64,000 nt of DNA from Uliginosibacterium aquaticum (GTDB lineage Bacteria > Pseudomonadota > Gammaproteobacteria > Burkholderiales > Rhodocyclaceae). Location: the NCBI RefSeq assembly GCF_012972705.2, contig NZ_JABCSC020000001.1:1054001-1118000 (forward strand). Reading direction: 5' to 3'. A program made the translations under genes and the position numbers. Shown here one piece after another: positions 1-9,409 of the stretch. The notes below the pieces were generated by a model. The model made no database searches and had not been told where the DNA came from. It saw only the letters and a program-made list of their open reading frames with translations. Within the stretch, counting starts at the first letter, position 1; the number at the start of each line of letters is the position of its first letter.

Positions 1-502
1 CTCCGCCGCCGTCCTTGCTCATCAGGTATTCAACGGCCGGAATGGCTTGCTGGTTGGGCGCAGCACCGGTGTAGAAGACGTTCTTAGACAGCTCTTCGCC
101 TTCGTACTGCACCGGGTAGAAGAGCAGGCTGTTCAGTTCCTCATACACCGGCAGCACGGATTTGCGGGAGACGGAAGTCCAGCAGCCGAAGGTGACGGCG
201 ACCTTGTCCTTGGAAATCAGCTGGCGGGCCTTTTCGGCAAACAGTGGCCAGTTGGAAGCCGGATCGACGACGACCGGTTCGAGCTTCTTGCCAAGCACGC
301 CGCCCTTGGCGTTGATCTCTTCGATTGCCATCAGCACGGTGTCTTTCAACACGGTTTCGGAGATGGCCATGGTGCCGGAGAGCGAGTGCAGCACGCCCAC
401 CTTGATGGTGTCAGCGGCCGAAGCGCTGAAAGATGCGAAGCCGGCGACGGCCATGGCGGCAGACAGCGCCGAGATCTTGATGAAGCTGCGACGAGATTGC
501 AT
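1..502 (-). CDS. urtA: Urea-type ABC transporter substrate-binding protein (partial, C-terminus off window)
   Basis: Reading leftward from ATG at 502, the first 167 codons of a periplasmic binding protein are present; the rest lies beyond base 1. The N-terminus has a twin-arginine signal (SRRSFIK), a hydrophobic stretch and an ASA-AD cleavage site. The mature start ([19 protein letters not shown]) and the segment ending in [10 protein letters not shown] are typical of the UrtA/FmdD family, which delivers urea or short amides to a branched-chain-amino-acid-type ABC importer. The ligand is inferred from family resemblance. The remaining urt genes would lie to the left. Confidence 0.85.
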   Translation of the reverse strand, partial: MQSRRSFIKISALSAAMAVAGFASFSASAADTIKVGVLHSLSGTMAISETVLKDTVLMAIEEINAKGGVLGKKLEPVVVDPASNWPLFAEKARQLISKDKVAVTFGCWTSVSRKSVLPVYEELNSLLFYPVQYEGEELSKNVFYTGAAPNQQAIPAVEYLMSKDGGG

Positions 503-622
503 GTGAAAGCTCCCTGAGTGTGTGGTGGTGTGCAGGCGACCGTTTCCTGATCGCGTGATGCCACTTTAGGGAGTCAGCTTCGGGAGCTGAATACGTCAGA
601 GTGCGTAGGCGCTGCGTAGTGT

Positions 623-2029
623 TCAGCGCGACGGGCGTTGAGGCAAGGCCTGCAGCGCGACGACCAGTGCGTCAACCACGCTGCGCCAGTCGCCATGGCT
701 GGGCTGACGGAACAGGCGCATGCCCGGGTACCATGGGCTGTCGTCGCGCTCCAGCTGCCAGCGCCAGTCGGTATTGAAATGCGGCAGCATGACCCAGCAG
801 GGCTTGCCCAGCGCACCTGCCAGATGAGCCACTGCCGTATCCACGCTGATCACGAGATCGAGCCCTGCGATCACGGCTGCGGTATCGGCAAAGTCCCGCA
901 GTTGCGGGCCGAGCGGGGTGATCGGGCAGGCGGCCTGCACGGTATGCGCCTCGTCTTCCCCAGTGCCTTTCTGCAGGCTCACGAAGCTTACGCCGGGGAC
1001 TGACCACAGCGGCGCGAGATGTAGCAGGTGCGGCAGGGAGCGTTCGCGGTCGTTCTCGAACTTCGGATTGCCGCGCCACACCAGCCCTATGCGCAGGCCA
1101 CCGCTGGGCAACACGCGTTGCCAGCGCGCCTTGTCCGCAGCATCCGGATGCAGGTAGGGCGTGACGGCCGGGATGCTGCGGGCATTGGTGCCGCAGTAGC
1201 GGGGCAGGCTCAGCGGTGGACACCAGAAGTCCCAGTTCGCCAGATGTACCGGGTGGTCGAGGGGCAGCACCTGATCGATGCCCACCAGCGTGGTAAAGAG
1301 TCGCTGCAGGCCCGGGTGGCATAGCAGTTCGACCCGTGCCGCACCGCGTGCCTTGAGCAGGCGGGCATAGCGGCCGAACTGGATCATGTCGCCATGGCCG
1401 GCCTCGCAGGTGATCAGGATGGACTTTCCCGTCAGTGCTTCTCCCTGCCAGCGGCGGATGCCAAGGGTGTCGCCGAGAACATTCTCCAGACCGGCATACC
1501 AGTCACGTGCTTCGAAGTAGCTGAGGCCTTCATCGAAATTGCCCTGGCGCAGGAGCAGGTAGCCCAGGTTGTAGCGGGCGCTGGGGTAGTCCGGCGAATG
1601 CTCGAGGGCTGTGTACAGGCAGGCTTCGGCTTCGGCGTCACGACGCAGGCTGACCAGCAGGGCGCCGAGGTTGGACCACAGGGCTGGGGTGTGCGGGTCG
1701 CTGGAGATGCCTTCGCGATAGGTGGCGATGGCGGCTTCGAAGTCCTGGCGGGCTGCCAGCAATGCGCCGTAGTTCAGGAACAGTTGCGGGCTGCGCTCGC
1801 CCAGCTCCAGGGCGTGGCGATAACAGTGCTCGGCCTCTGTCGCCTCGCCGCCCTGATCGAGTAGCAGGCCCAGATTCACCCAGGCTTGCGAGAATTCCGG
1901 TTGCAGGCTGATCGCGCGGCGGAAACAGCCCTCGGCTTGGGTACGGGTACCCGCCATCATCAGAGCCACCCCTTCATTGAAGAGGGCGTCGGCGGGCGGG
2001 GCGAGGAGGGCGCCGGAAGCGTGGTTCAT
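623..2029 (-). CDS. TPR-repeat protein with GT9-like glycosyltransferase domain
   Basis: 468 residues. The first ~175 residues form at least four tetratricopeptide repeats (pattern W.NLG.LL......A...Y..AL). The C-terminal half (from about residue 200, ILITCEAGHGDMIQFGRYA) resembles the heptosyltransferase-like (GT9) fold found behind TPRs in many proteobacterial proteins, ending with the segment DLVISVDTAVAHLAGALGKP that lines the donor-sugar site in that fold. No signal peptide. Acceptor and donor are unknown. It stands alone, with 120 bp to urtA downstream. Confidence 0.8.
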   Translation of the reverse strand: MNHASGALLAPPADALFNEGVALMMAGTRTQAEGCFRRAISLQPEFSQAWVNLGLLLDQGGEATEAEHCYRHALELGERSPQLFLNYGALLAARQDFEAAIATYREGISSDPHTPALWSNLGALLVSLRRDAEAEACLYTALEHSPDYPSARYNLGYLLLRQGNFDEGLSYFEARDWYAGLENVLGDTLGIRRWQGEALTGKSILITCEAGHGDMIQFGRYARLLKARGAARVELLCHPGLQRLFTTLVGIDQVLPLDHPVHLANWDFWCPPLSLPRYCGTNARSIPAVTPYLHPDAADKARWQRVLPSGGLRIGLVWRGNPKFENDRERSLPHLLHLAPLWSVPGVSFVSLQKGTGEDEAHTVQAACPITPLGPQLRDFADTAAVIAGLDLVISVDTAVAHLAGALGKPCWVMLPHFNTDWRWQLERDDSPWYPGMRLFRQPSHGDWRSVVDALVVALQALPQRPSR

Positions 2030-2131
2030 GTGAGCTGGATGGGCTGCGATGCAAGCGAGGCCAGCTTATGAATTTTTCAGCGCTAGTGGGTTAACTTGAT
2101 ATTTTTTTACTCCTTGGGCCGGGGCGTATGT

Positions 2132-2908
2132 TCAGACGCGCGCCAGGATGGCCGTGACGGCGGCCGCGAAGTCATCGCAGACGAGTGCCGGGCGCTCGCC
2201 TGCTGCCTGTTCATCGGCTGGCCGGTATTTGCCGGTCCGTACGAGCATGGCGGCAACCCCGCAGGCTTGGGCGCCTTGCACATCGTCGCGCAGATCATCA
2301 CCGATCATCACGGCCTCCTGCGCGCCGATGCCCAGCTCGCCCAGCGCGGCCCCGAAGAAGGCTGCAGCCGGTTTGCCGATGATGGTGGCTTGTACGTCTG
2401 CGGCGTATTCCAGGGCAGTGACGAAAGCGCCCATGTCGATCGTGAGTCCGTCGGTTTCCTGGAAGAAACGGTTGCGGGCCATGGCGATCAGCGGCAGGCC
2501 TTGTTTGAGCAGGCGGAAGGCCTGGTTCATGGCGGCAAAACTGAAGCCATCGGCCGCATCGCCGAGCACCACGGCATCCGGTGCGGCGGCGCTGGGGCCC
2601 ATTTCGGCGGCAATGTCCGGGTGAATCAGCAGCCAGGGATGCAAGTGGTGACGCTGTACATATTGGTGCGTGGCATGCACCGCCGTCATCACCTCATCCG
2701 GCGCGATGCCCAAGCCCATCGCCTGCAGCTTGCCGACCACGCTGGCGCGCGGGCTGCGTGTGGTGTTGGTGAGAAAACGCAGGGGCAGCTTGGCTGCACG
2801 CAGGCGCGCCAAGGCGTCGATGGCGCCGGGCAGGGCACGATCACCGACGTGAATCACGCCGGCCAGATCGATCAGCACGCCGCGCGGGCGGGAGGGCAAC
2901 TCGGGCAT
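2132..2908 (-). CDS. HAD-superfamily subfamily IIA hydrolase, LHPP-like
   Basis: 258 residues, the normal length for the family. Motif I is VLIDLAGVIHVGD: the first Asp (residue 14) is the nucleophile and the usual second Asp is Ala, as in LHPP/HAD-IIA-hyp members that have a small residue there. Motif II is RFLTNTTR and motif IV is MIGDDLRDDVQGA, with the Lys of motif III in TIIGKPAA. Such enzymes dephosphorylate small phosphoesters; the physiological substrate cannot be told from sequence. Monocistronic, divergent from the chemoreceptor gene. Confidence 0.85.
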   Translation of the reverse strand: MPELPSRPRGVLIDLAGVIHVGDRALPGAIDALARLRAAKLPLRFLTNTTRSPRASVVGKLQAMGLGIAPDEVMTAVHATHQYVQRHHLHPWLLIHPDIAAEMGPSAAAPDAVVLGDAADGFSFAAMNQAFRLLKQGLPLIAMARNRFFQETDGLTIDMGAFVTALEYAADVQATIIGKPAAAFFGAALGELGIGAQEAVMIGDDLRDDVQGAQACGVAAMLVRTGKYRPADEQAAGERPALVCDDFAAAVTAILARV

Positions 2909-2971
2909 GGCAAGTCTCCTTGGCAGAACCTATCTTCAGCTTATGCAAGAAGCGCGCGCACTGTTGGGCAT

Positions 2972-2999
2972 TCAAGCCGGGGGGCCGCACTGCCGATAA
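2972..2999 (+). promoter_or_regulatory. Sigma-28 (FliA) promoter candidate for the chemoreceptor
   Basis: TCAAG at 2972-2976 and GCCGATAA at 2992-2999 with a 15-base spacer match the flagellar sigma-28 consensus; the -10 octamer is a perfect match. It lies about 200 bases upstream of the methyl-accepting chemotaxis protein and points toward it, so transcription would start near 3006. Confidence 0.7.
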
Positions 3000-3034
3000 A
3001 TGCGTGGCCTCCCTCTTTTGTCATCCGCACTGTC

Positions 3035-3172
3035 ATGCACGACTTGCTTCGTACCCGTACTGCCCGTTGGGCCCTGCTGGCCGCCTGGCTCAGTGCCAGT
3101 TTCGGCGGGCTGCTCTATGTTGAGTACGAAGCGGCTCTGCGCGGCATCCTGTGCAGGGTGGCTACTGGCTGA
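3035..3172 (+). CDS. Possible 45-residue single-pass membrane protein
   Basis: ATG at 3035, stop at 3170-3172, coding for 45 residues with one hydrophobic stretch (about residues 11-30) preceded by Arg residues, so a single N-in membrane helix is plausible. It sits between the sigma-28 promoter candidate and the chemoreceptor, and would be on the same transcript. No convincing Shine-Dalgarno precedes it and I recognise no family, so it may be only the 5' leader of the chemoreceptor mRNA. Confidence 0.25.
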   Translation: MHDLLRTRTARWALLAAWLSASFGGLLYVEYEAALRGILCRVATG

Positions 3173-3199
3173 AGTACGCAAACCACAGGAGCCGCTCAC

Positions 3200-4714
3200 A
3201 TGAACCCATCCGCTGCACAGAATTCCGAGCAACAGGCCTTGCAGGCTTTTCGGGCCCGGGCCGATGGGTTGTTGGCTGGGGTGCTGGGCCTGTTACTGCT
3301 GGTCTGCCTGGGCCTTGCCGTGGCTAATGGCAGCTGGTTGCCGGCGCTTCTGCTGGGCGTGCCGGCCCTCGTCGTGCCACTGGCCCTGATCCGTCTGGAG
3401 CCGGGTGGCCTGATCGCCAGACTGGCAGTGGCGGCGGCCTTCATGATTTTCTCGGGACTGATGATTCATCAGGCGCGCGGCATGATCGAGGCCCACTTCG
3501 GCATCTTCGTGCTGCTGGCCTTTCTGGTGTTGTACTGCGACTGGAAGCCGCCGGTGTTTGCGGCCGGGCTGATTGCGGTGCATCACGTGCTGTTCTCGTG
3601 GCTGCAGGCCGGCGGGCTGGGCGTATATGTGTTCCCGCAGCCCGGCACAGTCGGGCTGGTGGTGCTGCATGCGGTGTATGTGGTGGTGGAAACCGTGGTG
3701 CTGTGTTTTGTGGCCTTGCGCTTGCGCGCGATGGTGCTGGACGCAGCCGAGGTCTCCCGCTTCGCGCTGGAAGTCAGCGCCGGTCGCCTCGACTATCGCT
3801 TCGATGCCGCGCGGCGCGAGGCCAGCCCGGTGATTCAGGCGGTGGCCACGATGCAGGATCAGTTGCGCGAATCGCTGCAGCGCGTGAGCCAGGGTTCGGG
3901 TCGTCTGGCTGCACTGGTGACGCGGCTGAATGCCTCGGTGCAGGCGATTGCCGGCGATGCGGCCGAGCAGGGGCAAGCTACCCAGAGCATGGCCACGGCA
4001 ATGCAGGAGATGAACGCCTCGATCAGCATGATTACCGGAGAGGCGGCGGAAGCGCGGCGTCTCGCTGCGGCCTCGCAGACGGCGGCGGCCGAGGGCGGGC
4101 AGGTGGTGCAGAATTCGGTCAGCGAAATGGGTGCGATTGCCGGGGTGATCTCGCAGGCGGCGGAGCGGGTCGAGGAGCTGGGCGAAAAGTCCGAGCGTGC
4201 CGCCCAGGTCGTCAACATCATCAAGGAGATCGCCGACCAGACCAATTTGCTGGCCCTGAACGCGGCCATCGAGGCAGCACGGGCTGGTGAAACGGGGCGC
4301 GGCTTTGCCGTGGTGGCTGACGAAGTGCGCAAGCTGGCCGAACGTACGACCAAGGCTACCAACGAGATCAACCAGATGATGGACGACATGCGCGCGGCCA
4401 AGCAGAGTGTGCTGGATACCATCGAGCAGGCGGTCGGCAAGGTCGAAGCCGGTGTGGCGCATGCGGGCGAGGCCGGTAGCCGGATGGCCCAGATCAATAC
4501 CCAGACCAGCAGTGTGGGAGAGGTGGTGGAAGCCATTTCCGGCGCCCTGAGCGAACAGAGTACGGTGACGGGCGAGATCGCCAGTCATGTGGACCGGGTG
4601 TCCTGCCGGGCGGACTCGGCGACCGCTGCCACCCGAGATATTGCCCAGGAGGCGGGCGAGGTGCAGGAAGTGGCGCACGATCTGCGGGATTCGCTGGCGC
4701 GCTTCAAGCTCTGA
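3200..4714 (+). CDS. Methyl-accepting chemotaxis protein with multi-pass membrane sensor
   Basis: 504 residues. Residues ~22-180 hold five or so membrane segments with almost no periplasmic loop, so the sensor is in the membrane rather than a periplasmic ligand domain. The segment carries His90, His99 ([17 protein letters not shown]) and His128-His129 (IAVHH), a pattern I recall from other betaproteobacterial receptors. The C-terminal half is the cytoplasmic signalling coiled coil, with the hairpin tip [22 protein letters not shown] that contacts CheA/CheW. No HAMP is evident. A sigma-28 promoter candidate upstream ties it to the flagellar regulon. No che gene is in the window. Confidence 0.9.
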   Translation: MNPSAAQNSEQQALQAFRARADGLLAGVLGLLLLVCLGLAVANGSWLPALLLGVPALVVPLALIRLEPGGLIARLAVAAAFMIFSGLMIHQARGMIEAHFGIFVLLAFLVLYCDWKPPVFAAGLIAVHHVLFSWLQAGGLGVYVFPQPGTVGLVVLHAVYVVVETVVLCFVALRLRAMVLDAAEVSRFALEVSAGRLDYRFDAARREASPVIQAVATMQDQLRESLQRVSQGSGRLAALVTRLNASVQAIAGDAAEQGQATQSMATAMQEMNASISMITGEAAEARRLAAASQTAAAEGGQVVQNSVSEMGAIAGVISQAAERVEELGEKSERAAQVVNIIKEIADQTNLLALNAAIEAARAGETGRGFAVVADEVRKLAERTTKATNEINQMMDDMRAAKQSVLDTIEQAVGKVEAGVAHAGEAGSRMAQINTQTSSVGEVVEAISGALSEQSTVTGEIASHVDRVSCRADSATAATRDIAQEAGEVQEVAHDLRDSLARFKL

Positions 4715-4745
4715 GCGCCGGCTCGCATCGGGGGCGGGACGGCGC

Positions 4746-5687
4746 TCAGCCGCGCAGTTTTTCGAGTGCCAGCTTGGCGGCCGCCGTACGGTTTTCCACG
4801 CCCAGCTTCTCGTAGATGTGCTCCAGATGCTTGTTCACGGTGCGCGGTGAGGAACCGAGGATTTCGCCGATATCCGGGCTGGTCTTGCCCTTGCATACCC
4901 AGTAGAGCACTTCGGCTTCCTTGCGGGTCAGCGTGAAGGCGGCAAGCAGGGCCTCGATCTGCGCGGCATCGTTTTCTTCGCGCAATACGATCAGCCATTC
5001 GCCGTCGGCGGTTTGATCATGCAGGGTGAAGATCAGGCGCCGGGATTCGTGGGCGATGTTGAGGGGCAGCAGCGGGCTACCGGGTTCGCGGCGCGCTTGA
5101 TCAAGGGTGCGGATGATCCATTGCAGCAGCGGCGGCGGCGCCAGTTCGGCAGCGCTTTCGGCCGGGAAGTAGTCGGCCAGCAGGCGGCGCGCGAGCGGTG
5201 TCTGCCAGGTGACGCGGCCGCTCTCGGGGCGCACGGCCAGGGTAGCCTGGCCAAAGGCGTCCAGTGCGCTGCGCGCCTGCTTCATCTGGCGGGCGCTGGC
5301 CAGGTGGCTGCTGATGCGGGCAATCACCTCGCCGGTGCGCACCGGTTTGCTCACGTAGTCTGAGCCGCCAGCGTTGAAGGCCGCCACCACATGCTCGGTT
5401 TCGGTGAGGCCGGTCATGAAGATGATCGGGATGTGGCGGGTGGAAAAGTCGGCCTTGAGACGACGCGCTACTTCGAAGCCATCCATGCCGGGCATCAGCG
5501 CGTCGAGCAGGATGATGTCCGGCAGGCTCTGGCGGGCGCGGGCCAGGGCCGAGTCGCCATTGATGGCGACCAGCACAGTGAAGCCGGCCTCATCGAGCGC
5601 ATCGTGCAGCACGGAGAGGTTTTCCGGTACGTCATCGACGATCAGGACGAGATCGGTGCGGCTGCGGTCGAGGTCAAGCGGCGGCAT
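4746..5687 (-). CDS. Response regulator with C-terminal LuxR-type helix-turn-helix
   Basis: 313 residues. The N-terminal receiver domain has the acidic pair DD18-19, phospho-acceptor Asp62 (IILLDALMPGMDG) and the Lys in SKPVRTG. A middle linker (~140-240) has no motif I recognise. The C-terminal LuxR/FixJ DNA-binding domain runs from LTRKEAEVLYWVCKGKT through TVNKHLEHIYEKLGV. The first 14 bases overlap the end of the hybrid kinase gene, so the two are translationally coupled and almost certainly a cognate pair. Targets are unknown. Confidence 0.9.
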   Translation of the reverse strand: MPPLDLDRSRTDLVLIVDDVPENLSVLHDALDEAGFTVLVAINGDSALARARQSLPDIILLDALMPGMDGFEVARRLKADFSTRHIPIIFMTGLTETEHVVAAFNAGGSDYVSKPVRTGEVIARISSHLASARQMKQARSALDAFGQATLAVRPESGRVTWQTPLARRLLADYFPAESAAELAPPPLLQWIIRTLDQARREPGSPLLPLNIAHESRRLIFTLHDQTADGEWLIVLREENDAAQIEALLAAFTLTRKEAEVLYWVCKGKTSPDIGEILGSSPRTVNKHLEHIYEKLGVENRTAAAKLALEKLRG

Positions 5688-8600
5688 CGAGGGCTTTCTT
5701 CACACGCTGTTGCAGGCTATCGAGATCGAATTGTGCCAGCAGTTCGCGTAGCGGTTGAGCCCAGGCGGCGTGCGTCGGGTTGGCCTGGCTGATCGCATCG
5801 AGGGCTGCGTGGATGCCGCGCACATAGCCCAGGCGGACTTGCTGATCGAGTTTTTCGAGCAGCGCCCGGGGCGGCTGGCTGCTGCTCTCCTCTGGCAAGG
5901 GCGCGGTGATTTCGGCGGGGGCTTCGATCCATTCCAATTGCAGCGTGCGTCCGATCCAGTCGAGCAGTTCTGCCACCTTGAAGGGCTTGAGGATAAAGTC
6001 CTGCGGGGAAACGCCAGCGTCGTTTTCCAGCCCCTTGTCGAAGGCGTTGGCCGAGAGGATGGCGATGAAGGGCGCACTGGTTTCGGTCGTAGCGTCTGTT
6101 GTAGAGGCGGACTGATCAGCCTCGGGGCGGCCCGGCGGACGCTGAGCACGAATGCGGCGGATGGTTTCCCAGCCGTCAATGCCGGGCATGGCCAGATCCA
6201 TGAAGATCAGGTGCGGCTGGAAACGCGGCAGTACTTCAAGGCATTCGATGCCAGAGGCGGCCTGGTCCAGCTCGAAGCCGAGCGGAGCGAGCACGCTGGC
6301 GAGCAACTCGCGGTCGTCGGCCTGGTTGTCGACGATCAGGATGCGCCGGCGCTCGCCGCGGTAGCCGGTGTAGTGGCGGCGTGGCAGTTCGCGGGCGGCC
6401 TGGGCTGCATGCACCTGCGGCAGGAACAGGCGCACCGTGAAGCAGGTACCGATGCCGGGTTCGCTCTTCACCGAGAGCTCGCCGCCCATGAGGCCGGTGA
6501 GCATGCGCGCGATGGTCAGGCCCAGTCCCGTGCCGGAGGTGCTCTGGGCGCTGCTGCCGCGCGAGAAGGGCTCGAAGATGCGTTCCAGTTCTTCGGCAGA
6601 AATGCCGGGGCCCGTGTCTTCGATCTCGAAGGTGGCCATGTCGCGGCTGTGGCGCAGGCGGAACTTCACGCCGCCGACACGCGTGAATTTCACCGCATTG
6701 CCCAGCAGATTGATGAGGATCTGGCGCAGCCGTTTCTCGTCGGCCCGCACCACGGCAGGCGGCTCGCCGAGGCACTGGTAATCAAAGGCCAGCGCTTTAT
6801 GCTGGGCCTGCAGGCTGAACATCTGCACCAGTTGCTCGAGGAGGGCGCTGAAGTCGATGGCGCGGGTCTCCAGGCTGAGCTTGCCGCCCTCTATGCGGGC
6901 GATGTCCAGGGTGCCTTCGATCAGCGACAGCAGGTGATCGCCGCTGCGCCGGATCACGCGGATGGCCTGCTGGCGGTGGCTGGGGATGGTGGGGTCATCC
7001 TCCAGGATTTGGGCATAGCCGAGGATGGAGTTGAGTGGCGTGCGCAACTCGTGGCTGATCGCGGTGACGTAACGGCTCTTGGCCTGGTTGGCCGCATCCG
7101 CCACCTGTTTGGCCTGTTGCAGGGCCTCGTCGGTGCGCTTGTGGGATTCGATCTCGCGCATCAGGAGATGGGTCTGGCGGTTCGATTCTTCCTGCGCCAC
7201 CTGGCGGCTCTTGTGGGTCAGCACCAGCCACCAGGCAATGATGCCGGAGGCGAGCAGGAGCACGCAGAAAACCTTGGTGAAGGTGCTGCGGATGGCCGGC
7301 ATCAAGACCGGGTCGACAAGGGTTTGGGCCTGCTGGTAGTACAGCACGCCGAGCAGGGCGGCGAGGCCGGCCAGTACCGCGCCCATCAGCAGCAGGTAGT
7401 GGCCCAGCCCGCTGTCGATGTAAGGCCACAGTGCTCGCGGCAGCAGGCGGCGCATGCCGGCAGACCACTGCGCTGAGAGGCGTGCGTCCGGCTTGCACAG
7501 GTCATGGCAGCGGGCGTCCAGCGAACAGCACAGGGAGCAGATATGGCCCTGGTAGGCCGGGCAGCGCGCCATGTCTTCGCCCTCGTACTCGCGCTCGCAG
7601 ATCACGCAGCGCAGGGTGCCGGCCGCTGCGGGCACGGCCGGACGGGCGAGGTAGTACTTGCCGCCGGTGGCCCAGGCAATCAGCGGCGAGCTGATCAGGG
7701 CGGCGGCCAGCGCGATGAAGCTGGCAAAGGCCTGGGCGTTGGCGCCGAAGACGCCGAGGTAGGCAAGGATGGAGAGGGTGGAGGCGATCAGCATGGCGCC
7801 GACGCCGACCGGATTGATGTCGTACAGATGCGCGCGCTTGAACTCGATGCCGGGGGGCGACAGGCCCAGCGGCTTGTTGATGACGAGGTCAGCCACCACG
7901 GCCACCAGCCAGGCAATCGCGATGTTGGAATACAGGCCCAGCACCTGGCCGAGGGCCTGGAATACGTCCAGCTCCATCAGCATCAGGGCAATCGCGGTGT
8001 TGAACACCATCCACACCACGCGGCCCGGGTGGCTGTGGGTGAGGCGGGCGAAGAAGTTGCTCCAGGCGAGCGAGCCAGCGTAGGCATTGGTGACGTTGAT
8101 CTTGAGCTGCGAAATGATCACGAAGCCGGCGGTGATCGCCACCGCCCAACCCGGATGACTGAAGACAGACTCGAAGCCGACGAGATACATCTGGTTCGGG
8201 TCGACGGCCCGGTCCACCGGCACCGAATTGCGCAGTGCGAGATAAGCCAGCAGGCAACCTCCGAGCATCTTGGCCACGCCCATCAGCACCCAGCCCGGCC
8301 CGCCGACCAGCACCGCGGCGAGCCAGCTTTTGCGGTTCTGCGCAGTCTGCGCTGGCATGAAACGCAGGTAATCGACCTGCTCGCCCATTTGGGTGATCAG
8401 CGCGATGCCCACCGTAAGTGCGGCGCCGAACAGATGCATGTTGAAGCCTGCGCCGAGGCCATTCGCACCGGGATAAACGGCCAGTTCGCCGAGCACGCCG
8501 GGGTTCTTGGCCAGCACGAAGCCAAAGGGCAGGGCCAGCAGGATCAGCCACACTGGCTGGGTGAGGCGCTGCAGGCGGCTGATCACGGTGACTCCGTGGG

Positions 8601-9132
8601 TCACCAGCGGAATCACCACCAGTGCACAGATCAGGTAGCCCCAGGCGGGCGGGATGTCGAAGGCGAGTTCCAGTGCGTAGGCCATCACCGCCGCCTCAAG
8701 GGCGAAAAAGATGAAGGTGAAACTGGCGTAGATCAGTGAGGTGATGGTCGAGCCGATATAGCCGAAGCCCGCGCCGCGTGTGAGCAGATCCATGTCGAGC
8801 CCGTAGCGAGCGGCGTAGAGGCTGATCGGCGTACCGCACAGGAAGATGATGATGCCGGTGGCCAAGATGGCCAGAGCGGCGTTGATGAAACCGTAATTGA
8901 CCAGCAAGGTGGCGCCCACGGCTTCCAGCACGAGGAAGGCGGCGGCCCCGAAAGCGGTGTTGGCAACCTGCCATTCCGAGAGCTTGCGGAAGCTCTTGGG
9001 GGTGTAGCGCAGGGCGTAATCCTCGATGGTTTCACTGGCGACCCAGGTGTTGTAGTCGCGCCTTACCTTCACGACGCGTTGTACGGCATCGTGCTCGTCG
9101 GCACTGGCTTGGGGCAGGGGGCTGGGGTTCAT
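5674..9132 (-). CDS. Hybrid sensor histidine kinase with NCS1-permease sensor domain
   Basis: 1152 residues. Residues ~45-500 form a complete NCS1-type (cytosine/purine/allantoin permease) membrane domain with about 12 helices. A cytoplasmic Cys cluster follows (~508-546: CVIC, CP, CSLCC, RCHDLC), then two more membrane helices (~570-640), a HisKA box (SHELRTPLNS, His near 694), a HATPase with N, G1 and G2 boxes (INLLGNAVKF, DTGPGISAEE, GTGLGLTIA) and a receiver (Asp near 979, LIFMDLAMPGIDG). The C-terminal ~100 residues look like a degenerate phosphotransfer or docking segment. Permease-kinase fusions are known in principle (CbrA has an SSS transporter). A nucleobase, allantoin or urea-type ligand is inference. 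Overlaps its response regulator gene. Confidence 0.93.
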   Translation of the reverse strand: MNPSPLPQASADEHDAVQRVVKVRRDYNTWVASETIEDYALRYTPKSFRKLSEWQVANTAFGAAAFLVLEAVGATLLVNYGFINAALAILATGIIIFLCGTPISLYAARYGLDMDLLTRGAGFGYIGSTITSLIYASFTFIFFALEAAVMAYALELAFDIPPAWGYLICALVVIPLVTHGVTVISRLQRLTQPVWLILLALPFGFVLAKNPGVLGELAVYPGANGLGAGFNMHLFGAALTVGIALITQMGEQVDYLRFMPAQTAQNRKSWLAAVLVGGPGWVLMGVAKMLGGCLLAYLALRNSVPVDRAVDPNQMYLVGFESVFSHPGWAVAITAGFVIISQLKINVTNAYAGSLAWSNFFARLTHSHPGRVVWMVFNTAIALMLMELDVFQALGQVLGLYSNIAIAWLVAVVADLVINKPLGLSPPGIEFKRAHLYDINPVGVGAMLIASTLSILAYLGVFGANAQAFASFIALAAALISSPLIAWATGGKYYLARPAVPAAAGTLRCVICEREYEGEDMARCPAYQGHICSLCCSLDARCHDLCKPDARLSAQWSAGMRRLLPRALWPYIDSGLGHYLLLMGAVLAGLAALLGVLYYQQAQTLVDPVLMPAIRSTFTKVFCVLLLASGIIAWWLVLTHKSRQVAQEESNRQTHLLMREIESHKRTDEALQQAKQVADAANQAKSRYVTAISHELRTPLNSILGYAQILEDDPTIPSHRQQAIRVIRRSGDHLLSLIEGTLDIARIEGGKLSLETRAIDFSALLEQLVQMFSLQAQHKALAFDYQCLGEPPAVVRADEKRLRQILINLLGNAVKFTRVGGVKFRLRHSRDMATFEIEDTGPGISAEELERIFEPFSRGSSAQSTSGTGLGLTIARMLTGLMGGELSVKSEPGIGTCFTVRLFLPQVHAAQAARELPRRHYTGYRGERRRILIVDNQADDRELLASVLAPLGFELDQAASGIECLEVLPRFQPHLIFMDLAMPGIDGWETIRRIRAQRPPGRPEADQSASTTDATTETSAPFIAILSANAFDKGLENDAGVSPQDFILKPFKVAELLDWIGRTLQLEWIEAPAEITAPLPEESSSQPPRALLEKLDQQVRLGYVRGIHAALDAISQANPTHAAWAQPLRELLAQFDLDSLQQRVKKALDAAA

Positions 9133-9409
9133 CCCTGGAACGATGCAGGGCCTGTGCCCGGGGCGTCAAGCAACTGAAGTGAAAGAGTAAAAGCATTGGT
9201 TCGGAGGCGCCTGTGCCTGCGGCATTCCCGCCGATGGTGCCGGAGCATCCGGATACAGCCCCTGGCTGGTGCTCGATCCTGTACTTGTGTGCGGTGTCAG
9301 GCTCAAACAAACAGGCGTATTGTTGCTGCGCAGCATACTTCCGGCAGGCTCTTTGCCTAGTGCCGCGCCTGCCGCCTGAACCGCTTTCCGTTTCTTACCG
9401 GAGACTCGC

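Noticed and set aside
9133-9409. Riboswitch or small RNA between the hybrid kinase and DUF3141 genes
   Set aside because: No stable conserved fold or U-tailed hairpin is visible; only ordinary divergent promoter space.
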